NCBI GenBank assembly: GCA_937888735.1
Contig: CALASN010000153.1
Location: 1 to 35,869 of the forward strand
DNA from: UBA5499 sp002426275
GTDB taxonomy: Bacteria; Bacillota; DTU084
Direction of reading: 5' to 3'
Length of the DNA stretch: 35,869 nucleotides
How positions within the stretch are numbered: position 1 is the stretch's first letter; every line of letters begins with the position of its first letter. A model generated the notes under the pieces. It did not search any database. It saw nothing but the letters and a program-made list of their open reading frames with translations, and was not told the DNA's origin. The position numbers and the translations under genes are program-made. Shown here one piece after another: positions 1-9,030 of this stretch.

Positions 1-79
1 TATGGTACCTCTTCCTAATTGTGTAATACCCACCTACGATAACTTTACACCAACGAAAAGGGAGAGCCTAGCAAGCGGT

Positions 80-1369
80 TCAGCTGGCTTGGGATAGCTC
101 TTCTCTTGAAAACAATCCCGCTTCCTGGATCATCCACTCCGCCAGCACGCCGTAACCTTGGGTGGGGTCGTTTACGAAGACATGAGTTACCGCTCCGATA
201 AACTTGCCGTCCTGAATCAAGGGACTGCCGCTCATGCCCTGCACAATGCCTCCGGCGCGCTTCAGCAATTCGGGATCCGTGACTTTAATTACCAAGCCCT
301 TTACCGCAGGCTTCCTTTGGCGTTCCACCTTGACGACTTCCACATCAAACCGCTCCACCTTCTCATCGTCTAAAACTGTAAGCAGCTCGGCTGCTCCTTC
401 CCTAACCTGATGAACCATGGCTACAGGGAATGAATTTCGGTAAAAAGCGTGGTTCGGTGCGCGGAAAAGCCTGCCGTAAATGCCAAGCTGGCTGTTGTTG
501 TCTATTGTTCCCAGACCAGTATTGCTGCCGGTGGTGAAGGTCCCGATCTTTTCGCCGGGTTTACCGCGCTTACCTGCCTCCACAGCGGCGATGGAGGCGG
601 GAACAATGCGCCCTGAGCTAATTTGAAAAACTCCGCCGGAGGAAGTGCTGGTGATCACATGCCCCAAAGCGCCGTAGCGGCCGGTTGCGGCATCGAAGAA
701 GGTAAAAGTGCCAACGCCGGCTGCCGGATCTTCAACTTCCAGTCCCATCAAATACTGTCCTTGTTTTGAGATTGCAGGCTCCAGAAAGCGGATCAGGCGT
801 TCGCCTCCTCGCTCAAGATCAAGCCGCGCTCTTCTGCCGCCTTTGCCGGCTTGAGCCACCATTTTTCCCACCTGCTCCACTTGATAAATGGGTTGATTGT
901 CGATGGCCAGGATGATATCGCCGGGCAGAATGCCGGCTTCCTTAGCCGGATACTCCCTGCCCTCTTGGGTTTCAACCGGCATGATTCTGGCGACCAAAAC
1001 CCCGTGAGAGCTGATGAGAATGCCGACAGCCTGACCGCCCACGTGAACGCGCAATTGCGGGACGACCTCTACATTTATCTGCCGTACGGGAATGAGACCG
1101 AAAAGGCGCACCTCCAACTTGGTCCTGCCTTTTCGCAGGGGCGTGACTTTAGACACTTGCTGCCAACCTGTTCTCTCCGGGGCGCCGGCGATCGGGTCGG
1201 CTACCAAAAGAAAAATAGCCAGAGGCTGACGAATTGATAATTGCTGTTCTTCCCCAACCACCAGTCGGAGCTGACTGGGAAGGGAGACGATCTGATGCGC
1301 CACTGGCACGGATAGCAAAAGCAAGAGCAGAAAAAAAAGGCGGGGCTTCGCCCGCAATGGCCTTTTCAA
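80..1369 (-). CDS. spoIVB: SpoIVB, stage IV sporulation serine peptidase (S55)
   Basis: Peptidase that, in sporulating Firmicutes, is secreted from the forespore and triggers pro-sigma-K processing by SpoIVFA/SpoIVFB. The 429-residue product has an N-terminal membrane anchor (about 10-25), a PDZ domain (about 110-195, with the AGILPGD loop) and the S55 peptidase domain (about 215-420). The catalytic residues line up with the B. subtilis triad: H237 in GALGHVI, D365 in KVTDPE and S380 in GMSGSP. The start is a TTG: an in-frame TGA lies just upstream, and the GGGAGG ribosome site is about 13 bases away, rather far, so a second TTG four codons on is possible. It follows recN in the same direction, the usual Bacillus/Clostridia order; spo0A would be expected next, beyond the window edge. 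Confidence 0.95.
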   Translation of the reverse strand: MKRPLRAKPRLFFLLLLLLSVPVAHQIVSLPSQLRLVVGEEQQLSIRQPLAIFLLVADPIAGAPERTGWQQVSKVTPLRKGRTKLEVRLFGLIPVRQINVEVVPQLRVHVGGQAVGILISSHGVLVARIMPVETQEGREYPAKEAGILPGDIILAIDNQPIYQVEQVGKMVAQAGKGGRRARLDLERGGERLIRFLEPAISKQGQYLMGLEVEDPAAGVGTFTFFDAATGRYGALGHVITSTSSGGVFQISSGRIVPASIAAVEAGKRGKPGEKIGTFTTGSNTGLGTIDNNSQLGIYGRLFRAPNHAFYRNSFPVAMVHQVREGAAELLTVLDDEKVERFDVEVVKVERQRKPAVKGLVIKVTDPELLKRAGGIVQGMSGSPLIQDGKFIGAVTHVFVNDPTQGYGVLAEWMIQEAGLFSREELSQAS

Positions 1370-1400
1370 AGCTTCTGGTCAACCTCCCTGAAGTCATTGT

Positions 1401-3116
1401 CTAGCTAGTAGGTTGACCGCCGGCCGTCTGTTTTATTCCTTCCTTTTGCTCCCGGGCCAGGCGCAGCATTTCCTCCGCATGACCGCGAGTGAGCGCTGTC
1501 AGCTGAGCTCCGCCCAGCATTCTGGCAAGTTCCTCCACCTGCCCCTTTCCTGTCAGATGCGTCAGTTTGGTTTTGGTGCGCCCGTTTTCGCTCTCTTTGC
1601 TGATGGCAAAATGGCTGTCCGCCATGGAGGCAATTTGGGGCGCGTGAGTCACGCAGATCACTTGGCGTCTTTGACCAAGCAAGGCAAGGCGCTCCGCTAC
1701 TGCCTGCAGCGTCCTGCCGCCAATTCCGGTGTCGATTTCGTCGAAGATCAAGGTATCTATTTTATCAACTTCCGCCAGCACGCACTTCAACGCCAGCATG
1801 ATTCTGCTGATTTCGCCGCCGGATGCTATCTTCGCCAAAGGCGCCAATCCTTCTCCAGGGTTGGGAGCCATTAACATTTCTACCTTATCGCCGCCCGTGC
1901 GATCCCAATTTTTTTCAGTTACCTGCACTTGAAAGCGAGCTTTCTCCAGGCGCAGAGCAGCCAGCTGCTCTAAGACGCGCTCCGCAAGGTTCTCCGCAGC
2001 TACGACGCGCCCTTCATGAAGCTGTTTGGCAATTTGAGTCAGCTTATCCTGAAGCTGCTGCAGTTTCAACGTGAAGTTCGCGCTGTCTTCCGCCGCGCTC
2101 TCCAATTCCGCAAGTTTCGCTTCCGCCGCGGCGGCATGCTCTAAGACGGCAGCCGTGCCTTTGCCGTATTTGCGCTCCAGCTTGCTGAGATTATCCAGCC
2201 GCGCTTCCACGTACGCAAGCCTTTCCGGATCGTAGACGATCTCTTCGGCCAGGGAGCGCAAGGCGCCGCTGAGCTCCTGAGCCTGAACGAGGAGACTTGC
2301 CGCTTGCTCGGATACCTGGGTCAACTCTTGATCCGTGGCGGCAACCTGTTGCAGTCTGCTGCTGATTTCGCCCAAAGCGACGATTATTCCCGGCTCTTCC
2401 GCAAGGGCCAGGTGGCTTTGTTCTAAGATCACACTGAGAGTTTGGGCTTGAGCCAGTCTCCCGTGTTCCTGTTCCAGCTCGGTTTCTTCTCCCAGCTTGA
2501 GCTTTGCCTCTGAAATTTCCGCAAGTTCAAAGCGCAAGAGATCCGTCTCCCGTTCCCGGGAACGTTCGTTTTCCGCAAGAGCTGTTAACTTCCGCTGGCA
2601 CTGTTGGTATTCCGCGAACAGCTGGGCAAACTCCCTGGCTAAAGCCAAAGTTTCTTCCCCTGCGAAATCGTCAAGCCAAGACAAGTGCGTCTTCGGATCT
2701 AAAAGCGACTGATGAGAATGCTGGCCATGGATATCAACCAACCATTGTCCCACCATAGAGAGCGTTCCCACCGTGACCAAATTATTCCCCAGGCGGCATT
2801 TATTTCTGCCTTCGGAGGTAATCTCCCGGGAGAGAATCAGCTCTTCTTCTGGCTCTAAGCCAAGTTGCTTCAATTGCTCCCCGAACTCCTGCGGCAAAGG
2901 CTGCGGCAGCTGAAAGCAAGCTTGGATCAAAGCTTTGTCAGCGCCTCGGCGCACCACCTCGCCGCTGCCGCGTTCTCCCAACACTAAAGACAGCGCATCC
3001 ATGAGCAGGGATTTTCCGGTTCCCGTCTCTCCGGTGAGCACATTGAGGCCTGAGTGAAATTCCACTTCCACCTCATCTATAAGTGCAAAATTCTGAACCA
3101 TAAGCTCAAGAAGCAT
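1401..3116 (-). CDS. recN: DNA repair protein RecN
   Basis: SMC-like ATPase that acts early at DNA double-strand breaks. The 571-residue length is typical. The Walker A motif GETGTGKS is at residues 29-36, a long coiled-coil middle section rich in Glu, Gln and Ala follows, then the ABC signature ASGGEISR near 431 and the Walker B segment LIFDEIDTG near 457. I start the protein at the ATG at 3116, preceded by GAGGAGTTGAGCTT, not at the longer open frame that would run into argR. Only 13 bases separate it from the argR stop, so it is probably in the argR operon. The following CTH-APQ segment (VTHAPQIA) is the usual D-loop/H-loop region. Nothing odd seen. Confidence 0.96.
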   Translation of the reverse strand: MLLELMVQNFALIDEVEVEFHSGLNVLTGETGTGKSLLMDALSLVLGERGSGEVVRRGADKALIQACFQLPQPLPQEFGEQLKQLGLEPEEELILSREITSEGRNKCRLGNNLVTVGTLSMVGQWLVDIHGQHSHQSLLDPKTHLSWLDDFAGEETLALAREFAQLFAEYQQCQRKLTALAENERSRERETDLLRFELAEISEAKLKLGEETELEQEHGRLAQAQTLSVILEQSHLALAEEPGIIVALGEISSRLQQVAATDQELTQVSEQAASLLVQAQELSGALRSLAEEIVYDPERLAYVEARLDNLSKLERKYGKGTAAVLEHAAAAEAKLAELESAAEDSANFTLKLQQLQDKLTQIAKQLHEGRVVAAENLAERVLEQLAALRLEKARFQVQVTEKNWDRTGGDKVEMLMAPNPGEGLAPLAKIASGGEISRIMLALKCVLAEVDKIDTLIFDEIDTGIGGRTLQAVAERLALLGQRRQVICVTHAPQIASMADSHFAISKESENGRTKTKLTHLTGKGQVEELARMLGGAQLTALTRGHAEEMLRLAREQKEGIKQTAGGQPTS

Positions 3117-3129
3117 AAGCTCAACTCCT

Positions 3130-3579
3130 CTAGCTGTTAACCAAAGCTTCCAGTTCCGCAGCGACCGCAGGCGCTTGCTCCTTAGGCCGCACAACTACCA
3201 GCACTGCGTCGTCACCCGCCAAGGTAGCTAAAATATGAACATGTGAAAGCGAATCGATAATGGAAGCCACGCTTTGCGCGCCTGCCGGCACGGTTTTCAC
3301 CACCACCAAGTTTTCGCTGTAATCTATGCTGGCGACCAGATCTGCAAAAATATGTTTTTTGGAGCCCAACTCTTCCCTGCCGGGAGCGCGATAGCGATGG
3401 CCGCCAGAGGCGAGCGGCTCCTTCACCAGCCCCAGCTCTCTGATATCCCTGGAAATGGTGGCCTGCGTGACCAAAGCACCGTTCTTCATCAGCTCAGCTG
3501 CCAGTTCTTCTTGGGTTTGAATGGATCGGGACGAAATTATGCTGAGAATCAATTTCCGCCGTCTGGCTTTATCCATCAT
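3130..3579 (-). CDS. argR: Arginine repressor ArgR
   Basis: Arginine-responsive transcription regulator. The 149-residue product has an N-terminal winged helix (about 1-70; the segment VTQATISRDIRELGLVK is the recognition-helix region) and a C-terminal oligomerisation and arginine-binding domain ending with LATLAGDDAVLVVV, where the paired Asp residues bind arginine in known ArgR structures. The ATG start overlaps the nadK stop by four bases (ATGA), implying translational coupling; a second ATG follows directly. In many Clostridia argR sits exactly here, between nadK and recN, away from arginine biosynthesis genes. I did not identify ARG boxes in the window. Confidence 0.96.
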   Translation of the reverse strand: MMDKARRRKLILSIISSRSIQTQEELAAELMKNGALVTQATISRDIRELGLVKEPLASGGHRYRAPGREELGSKKHIFADLVASIDYSENLVVVKTVPAGAQSVASIIDSLSHVHILATLAGDDAVLVVVRPKEQAPAVAAELEALVNS

Positions 3580-4424
3580 AGCCTTCCCTCGCTTAACCTG
3601 GTGCGCAAGCGGTGGTAAAAACTGCGGCAGCCCAATTCGATTAAAGGCAGACTATCGGACGCTTTGCGTACTTGCACCAAATCGTCGTTTGCCAGATCAA
3701 AACCTTCCTGACCGTCCACAGAAAGCATCGTTGATTCTCTTTCTGCCTTCACTTTCACCTCCACCGCATCCGAGCCGCTGATCACCACTGAACGCGCGTA
3801 AAGAGTGTGGGCGCAGATGGGGGTAATGACGATTGCCTCCAAATTGGGATTTACAAGCGGTCCGCCTGCGGATAAGGAGTACGCCGTGGAGCCTGTGGAG
3901 GTAGCGACGATGAGTCCGTCCGCAGGATAAGTGGCTACGTATTCGCCGCTGATTTTGGTCTGCAGATTAATGATCCTGGCAAAGGCGCCTCTGGCGATGA
4001 CGATATCATTGATCGCCCGGAGCCTCGCCACCTGTTTTTTCTCTCTGAATACGCTGGCGCAGAGCGCCATCCGGTTTTCCACCCTGTAATCCCCGGCTAA
4101 AAGTTTCGGCAGATATTTAGGCAGCTCATCCAGCTCCAGTTCTGTGAGAAAACCAAGCCTGCCCATATTCACGCCGATTAAGGGCACATTCTGGCCCAAA
4201 AGCTTGCGTCCGGCCGCCAAGAGAGTGCCGTCTCCCCCCAGCACGATTGCGAACCGCACTTGTCCGGACCACTGACTGAAGGGATGCGCGGTTTTGCCCA
4301 AATCCGCAGCCGCTTGTCCTTCCAGCCAGACTTCTATCCCCTCTTTTTCCAAGCGGGACAAAAGCTGGGAGGCCACGGCCATGGATTCGCTTTTCCCCAG
4401 ATTAGGGATCACGCCGACTGTCAC
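3576..4424 (-). CDS. nadK: NAD kinase
   Basis: Phosphorylates NAD to NADP using ATP or polyphosphate. The 282-residue product has the GGDGT motif at residues 63-67, the NxxxL/R segment ENRMAL, and the second nucleotide-binding motif STGSTAYSLSAGGP. I chose the GTG at 4424 because AGAAGGAG lies seven bases upstream and the protein then begins with the usual beta strand VTVGVIPN; the longer open frame only adds sequence overlapping tlyA. The start is five bases after the tlyA stop, and the stop overlaps argR, so tlyA, nadK and argR are one transcription unit. Confidence 0.96.
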   Translation of the reverse strand: MTVGVIPNLGKSESMAVASQLLSRLEKEGIEVWLEGQAAADLGKTAHPFSQWSGQVRFAIVLGGDGTLLAAGRKLLGQNVPLIGVNMGRLGFLTELELDELPKYLPKLLAGDYRVENRMALCASVFREKKQVARLRAINDIVIARGAFARIINLQTKISGEYVATYPADGLIVATSTGSTAYSLSAGGPLVNPNLEAIVITPICAHTLYARSVVISGSDAVEVKVKAERESTMLSVDGQEGFDLANDDLVQVRKASDSLPLIELGCRSFYHRLRTRLSEGRL

Positions 4425-4429
4425 GGGCC

Positions 4430-5233
4430 TCACTCCTTCTTCTTTAGCTGTTGAGCCTGACGGACAACCTGCGCTAAATCCTCCGGCTTGACGGCAGGCT
4501 GGCCAGCTGTCCAACGGGCTAAAAATTCAATATTACCTTGAGGGCCTAAAAGCGGGGAATAAGTGAGGTTTTGCCAAGGGTAACCAAGCTCAAGGGCGAA
4601 TTGGTACAGCCGTCTTAATACTGCCAACTGAAACTTTGCCTCCCGGACCACACCGTGTTTGCCCACCTGCTCTCTGCCAGCCTCAAACTGCGGCTTGATC
4701 AGGGTAATGAGCTCCCAGTCCGAAGCCAGACACGAGACAATCGCCGGGATCACCAATTCCAGGGAGATGAAAGAAACGTCCGCCACAGCGAGATTTGGTT
4801 TCTGCGGAAACATTTCCGGCTGCAGCTGCCTGGCATTGGTTCTCTCCAAGCAAACTACCCTGGAGTCTTGGCGCAGACTCCACGCCAGCTGTCCGTAACC
4901 CACATCCACCGCATAGACCAGCGCTGCCCCGCGTTGGAGGAGACAATCCGTGAACCCTCCCGTGGAGGCTCCCGCATCCATTGCGATCCTCCCTTGGGGA
5001 GAGATGTGAAAACTGTCTAAAGCCTTTTCCAGCTTCAAGCCGCCCCGGCTCACGTATTGCGGCAGCTGCTGAACTTGGATTTGGCTTTCCGGCTCTACAA
5101 TCAATCCCGCTTTTTGAGCTTTTTCTCCGTCAACCACAACCGAGCCCGCCAAAATAAGAGCCTGCGCCCGGCTGCGACTTTCGGCCAAGCCTCGCTCCAC
5201 CATTTCCAAATCCAATCTTCTCTTTGCTTTCAT
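4430..5233 (-). CDS. tlyA: TlyA-family rRNA (cytidine-2'-O)-methyltransferase
   Basis: Methylates ribose 2'-OH groups of rRNA cytidines; older annotations call the family haemolysin A. The 267-residue product has an N-terminal S4 RNA-binding domain (about 4-65, with SRSRAQALILAGSVVVDG) followed by an FtsJ/RrmJ-type Rossmann methyltransferase domain whose SAM motif is MDAGASTGGFTDCLL (about 90-104). Active-site residues typical of this fold are seen in SFISLELV and LIKPQFE. The start ATG at 5233 is preceded by AAGGTGG. First gene of the tlyA-nadK-argR-recN-spoIVB block. The usual upstream partners xseA/xseB/ispA/dxs are missing; a 224-base gap and an unrelated gene pair lie upstream instead. 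Confidence 0.95.
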   Translation of the reverse strand: MKAKRRLDLEMVERGLAESRSRAQALILAGSVVVDGEKAQKAGLIVEPESQIQVQQLPQYVSRGGLKLEKALDSFHISPQGRIAMDAGASTGGFTDCLLQRGAALVYAVDVGYGQLAWSLRQDSRVVCLERTNARQLQPEMFPQKPNLAVADVSFISLELVIPAIVSCLASDWELITLIKPQFEAGREQVGKHGVVREAKFQLAVLRRLYQFALELGYPWQNLTYSPLLGPQGNIEFLARWTAGQPAVKPEDLAQVVRQAQQLKKKE

Positions 5234-5457
5234 TAAACCACCTTAATTGCAAATTCGCGACGGCCGGGATAGCGCCGTCACTCCGCGAGAGCGATAAAAT
5301 TAACCCCCATCTCCAAAGCAGCCCCGATCACCTTGGCGCCCCGGATGGGGGAATGTTAGCCCGGAGAAGACAACATGTCAGCGCTCCAAAGCGAAGGCTT
5401 GCGGCTTTCAATCCCGTCTGTCCTAGAAAAGCAGAGTGCAAAATTATCTTCCTCTTT
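5234..5457. other. Intergenic gap upstream of tlyA
   Basis: The 224 bases between the baseplate-J-like gene and tlyA hold no gene that I can support. On the minus strand there is a GACGGC/GGCCGTC inverted repeat without a T-run close to tlyA, and a short open stretch ending IALAE-stop that resembles the end of a lost gene but is too short to identify. No clear promoter was seen. Confidence 0.5.
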
Positions 5458-6846
5458 TCACTGCTCGCTTGTTTGAACAACCTTTATTAATTTTCGCCAT
5501 CTGGGAAGCTTCTTCCTGCTCACTGAGAGTTGAAATGAATCGACTTCGGGCAAACTTCCCAAGTACCGCTCAGCCTGGTTTTTAGTCTTGCCCGTAATGT
5601 TTTGCGTCAATTTTTCAACCGAGATCTTTCCAACCAAAGTTCCCTGACATTTCATTTTCACCAGGCACTTCTGGGCTTGAGATTCAACAGCCAAGATCTC
5701 CCAGCTCAGATTCCTCTCAGGTTGCCAATTCCCCTGTTTTGCCAGGGACTGGGCGATCAGCCGGCTAATCTGCCGCTCTGTCAGCACGTATCCAGACGCC
5801 TTGATCTGTAACGTGCCGGTTAATCTCTCTAAAGATTGCCCCAAAGCGGCCTGCGGTGTGAAAGTCAGCTGCTGGAACTGGTCTGAATCAGAGAAGAAAA
5901 CTCCCTCTTGATCCGCCAGCCCACTTTTCAGCTTTGAACGCGCCTGCTGTTGTAAGACTTGCTTCAGCTTTGTCAGATCGCCGTTTGTCACCACGGGAAT
6001 CTCCCGATCCTCCCCTCCGCTGAGGGGAACGGTATTGATCACCTGCAACTTGTCCGCCAGCTGCCCTTCCAGCTTGGTCAGCCTGCCCACAGCCAGATTG
6101 CCCGCTGTCCCCTTGACGGCGGCCACAACGGAGACCGTAGCCTGCCCGGCGCTGACGCCGACAGGTACGGTCATCACGTATTTTTTCTCTTGCTTAGGCA
6201 CCACAATCTCTTTTTCCACCAGATAACGCCGGCCGCCCGTGGTGGCGACCGCGGTTCCTTTGGGCACAGTCACGCTCCGGCCGCTGTTGTTGAAAAAGCG
6301 CACATTGCCTTTAGCTGGCTTCACGCCCACAGTCTTTCTTCCCGTAGGCTGAATGCCGCCCGTCAATGTGAGCTCTTTGTCCCCGGGCGAACCCAGAGCT
6401 TTGAGATCTACTGTCAGCACAAGCTCGCCTTGCCACTGGCGGGCGGCGGGGGTAACAACCAGCACAGCACGCTTTTGAGCAGCGTAAAAAAAACCGCAGC
6501 TCAAAAGCGCTGCCAAAGTTATCGCAGCTCCCAACCAGCCGCGTTTGGGCCTGGCAATTTTGGGGAAATTGTTCCCCCTGGCCTCCTCTACAGTTGCAAA
6601 ACAGGGAATCTGATTTTCCGCACAGAGCCTCTCCAGCTGGAGACTGCCGGAGACCAAAACGAGCTCTCGCTCCCTGTCCTGAGCATAGCTTTTTATCACC
6701 CGTAAATTAGCCGCATTGTGAAAAGTCCGTCCTTCTTCGTCAACGATGAAGATGAGCTTCTCCTCTGCCGCAGTTCCAATCACATGGAGGATCATGCTCA
6801 GCTCGTCTTGAGCTTCAACCTTATAAAGACCGGATTTTTCCTGCAT
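5458..6846 (-). CDS. Membrane protein with baseplate J/gp47-like domain
   Basis: Function unknown. The 462-residue product starts at the ATG at 6846, behind GAGGAGG. It has a cytoplasmic N-terminal region of about 100 residues (ILHVIGTAAEEKLIFIVDEEG and following, alternating beta/alpha), one membrane helix (about 103-124), and a large outer region. Residues about 175-300 match the pattern of the baseplate J/gp47 domain as found in many non-phage proteins of Gram-positive bacteria: KGNVRFFNNSGRSVTVPKGT, a VPVGVSAGQATVSV strand, a GTAGN turn and NTVPLSGGED. The last third ends with a GKTKNQAERYL segment. It lies 13 bases after the phosphatase-like gene, so the two are probably cotranscribed. 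A cell-envelope role is inference from the topology. It is not part of a phage: no other phage structural gene is near. Confidence 0.75.
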   Translation of the reverse strand: MQEKSGLYKVEAQDELSMILHVIGTAAEEKLIFIVDEEGRTFHNAANLRVIKSYAQDRERELVLVSGSLQLERLCAENQIPCFATVEEARGNNFPKIARPKRGWLGAAITLAALLSCGFFYAAQKRAVLVVTPAARQWQGELVLTVDLKALGSPGDKELTLTGGIQPTGRKTVGVKPAKGNVRFFNNSGRSVTVPKGTAVATTGGRRYLVEKEIVVPKQEKKYVMTVPVGVSAGQATVSVVAAVKGTAGNLAVGRLTKLEGQLADKLQVINTVPLSGGEDREIPVVTNGDLTKLKQVLQQQARSKLKSGLADQEGVFFSDSDQFQQLTFTPQAALGQSLERLTGTLQIKASGYVLTERQISRLIAQSLAKQGNWQPERNLSWEILAVESQAQKCLVKMKCQGTLVGKISVEKLTQNITGKTKNQAERYLGSLPEVDSFQLSVSRKKLPRWRKLIKVVQTSEQ

Positions 6847-6859
6847 GAGATTACCTCCT

Positions 6860-9016
6860 CTATCCTTCTTTTTCAACTAAGAGGAAGAATAAGCTCAGAA
6901 CGGGAAAGATCATCAAGGTGGCGGCAGCCACAACTCCCGAATCGTTGAAAATGAAGGCGACGATTGTGCCAAGCGCTGCCGCGTAAAAGCCGCTGGCAAA
7001 ACTCTTTTTGCGGCCGAACAGCCCCTTGAGCACCCCTTGCGGTCTGATGACGAGCACCACGCAGGCGGCAAGGAAAAACAACAGCACCCGGCTCCAGATA
7101 GTAACGCGGATGAGGCGCATATTCATGCTGAGCTTGCGGATTATAATCAGAAAAATTTGATCCCACTGGCCGCCCGTGAGATATTTCATGCCGCTGGCCA
7201 AGTGAGACGAACCTGAGCCTAAATAACGATCGAAAAGCGCCATGGCCAGCACTGCCAAAACCACAGCCCCCACGATGCCAAAGCCTTGCTTCGCTTTCAC
7301 TGTGCGCTCTGAAAGCCGCAGTCCGGCCAAGACAAAAGCCGCAACTGCGGTTATTGTCCCCCCAACATTGGCGCCCAGAGAAGGCAGCCCTATGACAGCC
7401 GTGACAAAAAAGAAAAACAAAAAGACGCTTCGCAGCCTGCAGCCCCGTTCCACTAAACCGGCCATGGCCACCAGGGCGGCTCCGATCAGCACTCCCATAA
7501 ACTCGTTGCCTATGCCGTAGAAGCGGGCGCCGATGATGGCAGAATAACCCAAAAAGGAGTACTGCAACTGCGCTCCGCCCAGCAGCACATCTATGCACAG
7601 CGCAGCCACAGTGAGCAAAGACAATGCCAAAAGAGACCGCTTGCTGCCAAAAAATCCCAAGAGCCAAACCACTAATGCGGTGACCAAGATCACCTCGGGG
7701 AAAACCACCCAGGTGCCGGAACCAGGCAGGCTGGGCAAAAGCAAGGTGACGGCAGGCACTGCCATGGCCGCCAAGAGCAGCTTCTGCAAGAGCGAAGTCT
7801 GCTTGACCGTCAGCCGCCCTGCGGTATCGGCAAATACCCCGCAGGTTGCCAGAACAATCACTAGGATCAAGAAAAAAACGTATGCTTGATTGAAAGGGAC
7901 CCGCAACTGATTCTGAGCTACCAGCTTGGAACTGTGTCTGAGCAGATAAGTTAACGGCTCCGGATGTGCTTTGCTCACAAAGGCCCTGCCGCTGCCTTGC
8001 GGCAGCCGGCTGATCCCAAGGCCGCGCAGCACTGTGGGCGCCAGATCCACATTTGTCACCACAGCCGGACGCCTGGTGGTGGGGCCCATGAGGTAGCCGT
8101 GACCGAATCCCTTGCCGATTGCCATAACTGGCGTCAGGCGTCTGCCGTCCTTCATGGCCTGCAAATTAGGCGTCGGCGTTGCCAGAAGCAATTGAGTTTT
8201 GTCCCAGTCGATCAGTCCTCGCAATGAACCTAAAAACCGATCCGCAGATTTCAGCGCGTAAAGTCTTTGCCTGGCCAGCATTTCCGCCGTCAGGAAATCA
8301 CGGTACGCTTCAACCCTGGAAGTATCGCCGAAATCAATGACGATGAAATCGGCCTTAGTCTTGACTTGCTCGAAAGCGGCAAGCAAAGCTCTCCTATCCG
8401 TCGCAATGCCAAAGGGCGCATGGGGATCTTTTTGCAAAAGCTTTTTGCTCACAAAGCCATAATCAACGAGCCCCGCTTGATCCATCGCTATGGCCACATG
8501 CGGCCTGTGGATCTCGTCCAAAGTGTCGCCGCAGCCCAAAACAGCCGTCTTTTTGCCTGCCCGGTGAATGGCGCTGCCAAGCGTTCCGGGCTCCGCGCCG
8601 TAATCGCTGTTTTCATTGGCGCTGAGCATCGCGCCTAACTCCACGGCCAGCACTGAACCTTTCGCCGCCGCTTGCCCTATGCGCCTGGCATAGACGACGG
8701 CTGCCGGCTCTTTCTCAACCAGTTCATCCGCCTGATAGCCGGCTGCGACGCCCTCATGGCCCACAGCGCGATTACCGGCGCCTATGGTCAGGTATGCGCT
8801 TTCTTGCGTAGTACCTCTTTCAGTTCTGGTATTAAGGAGGCCCAAGGCCCCCTCCTGCATCAGCCAGCGGAAATTGGGCAGCTGGTCTTGCCAGGCGGCT
8901 AGCTCTTCCCAGCTGACTCTGTCCACTAAAAGTAGAATCACCTGTCGGCCAAAGCAAAGCTGCGTGCCCAGTAAGAAGAATAATAAACATAAAATTCCCC
9001 TTAGCTTTAATTTCAA
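6860..9016 (-). CDS. Polytopic membrane protein with alkaline-phosphatase-superfamily domain
   Basis: Probable membrane-bound hydrolase or transferase of unknown substrate. The 718-residue product has a signal-anchor (about 5-22), an extracytoplasmic domain of about 330 residues with the fold signature of the alkaline phosphatase/sulfatase superfamily (VILLLVDRVSWEEL, where Asp is the usual first metal ligand; GTTQESAYLTIGAGNRA, with candidate nucleophile Thr/Ser; VTNVDLAPTVLRGLGI near the domain end) and then about ten hydrophobic helices (from about 375 to the end). The start is TTG at 9016 behind AAGGGGCAGAAGG. It sits 14 bases after the ireB-like gene and 13 before the baseplate-J-like gene. 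The usual metal-binding DHG motif is not obvious (an ATPTPN segment lies there), so activity is uncertain. Confidence 0.7.
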   Translation of the reverse strand: MKLKLRGILCLLFFLLGTQLCFGRQVILLLVDRVSWEELAAWQDQLPNFRWLMQEGALGLLNTRTERGTTQESAYLTIGAGNRAVGHEGVAAGYQADELVEKEPAAVVYARRIGQAAAKGSVLAVELGAMLSANENSDYGAEPGTLGSAIHRAGKKTAVLGCGDTLDEIHRPHVAIAMDQAGLVDYGFVSKKLLQKDPHAPFGIATDRRALLAAFEQVKTKADFIVIDFGDTSRVEAYRDFLTAEMLARQRLYALKSADRFLGSLRGLIDWDKTQLLLATPTPNLQAMKDGRRLTPVMAIGKGFGHGYLMGPTTRRPAVVTNVDLAPTVLRGLGISRLPQGSGRAFVSKAHPEPLTYLLRHSSKLVAQNQLRVPFNQAYVFFLILVIVLATCGVFADTAGRLTVKQTSLLQKLLLAAMAVPAVTLLLPSLPGSGTWVVFPEVILVTALVVWLLGFFGSKRSLLALSLLTVAALCIDVLLGGAQLQYSFLGYSAIIGARFYGIGNEFMGVLIGAALVAMAGLVERGCRLRSVFLFFFFVTAVIGLPSLGANVGGTITAVAAFVLAGLRLSERTVKAKQGFGIVGAVVLAVLAMALFDRYLGSGSSHLASGMKYLTGGQWDQIFLIIIRKLSMNMRLIRVTIWSRVLLFFLAACVVLVIRPQGVLKGLFGRKKSFASGFYAAALGTIVAFIFNDSGVVAAATLMIFPVLSLFFLLVEKEG

Positions 9017-9030
9017 CCTTCTGCCCCTTT

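Noticed and set aside
5284..5345. Minus-strand stretch ending IALAE-stop upstream of tlyA
   Set aside because: About 20 residues only, no start or ribosome site and no secure family; at most a relic.
5959..6705. 248-codon plus-strand open frame
   Set aside because: Antisense to the baseplate-J-like gene, without ribosome site or recognisable family.
5458..6846. Prophage, suggested by the baseplate J domain
   Set aside because: The protein has a membrane helix and no neighbouring phage genes; such domains are common in non-phage membrane proteins of Gram-positive bacteria.
6873..7667. 264-codon minus-strand open frame
   Set aside because: It lies wholly inside the membrane phosphatase-type gene in another frame and has Arg/Cys/His-rich composition typical of an out-of-frame reading.
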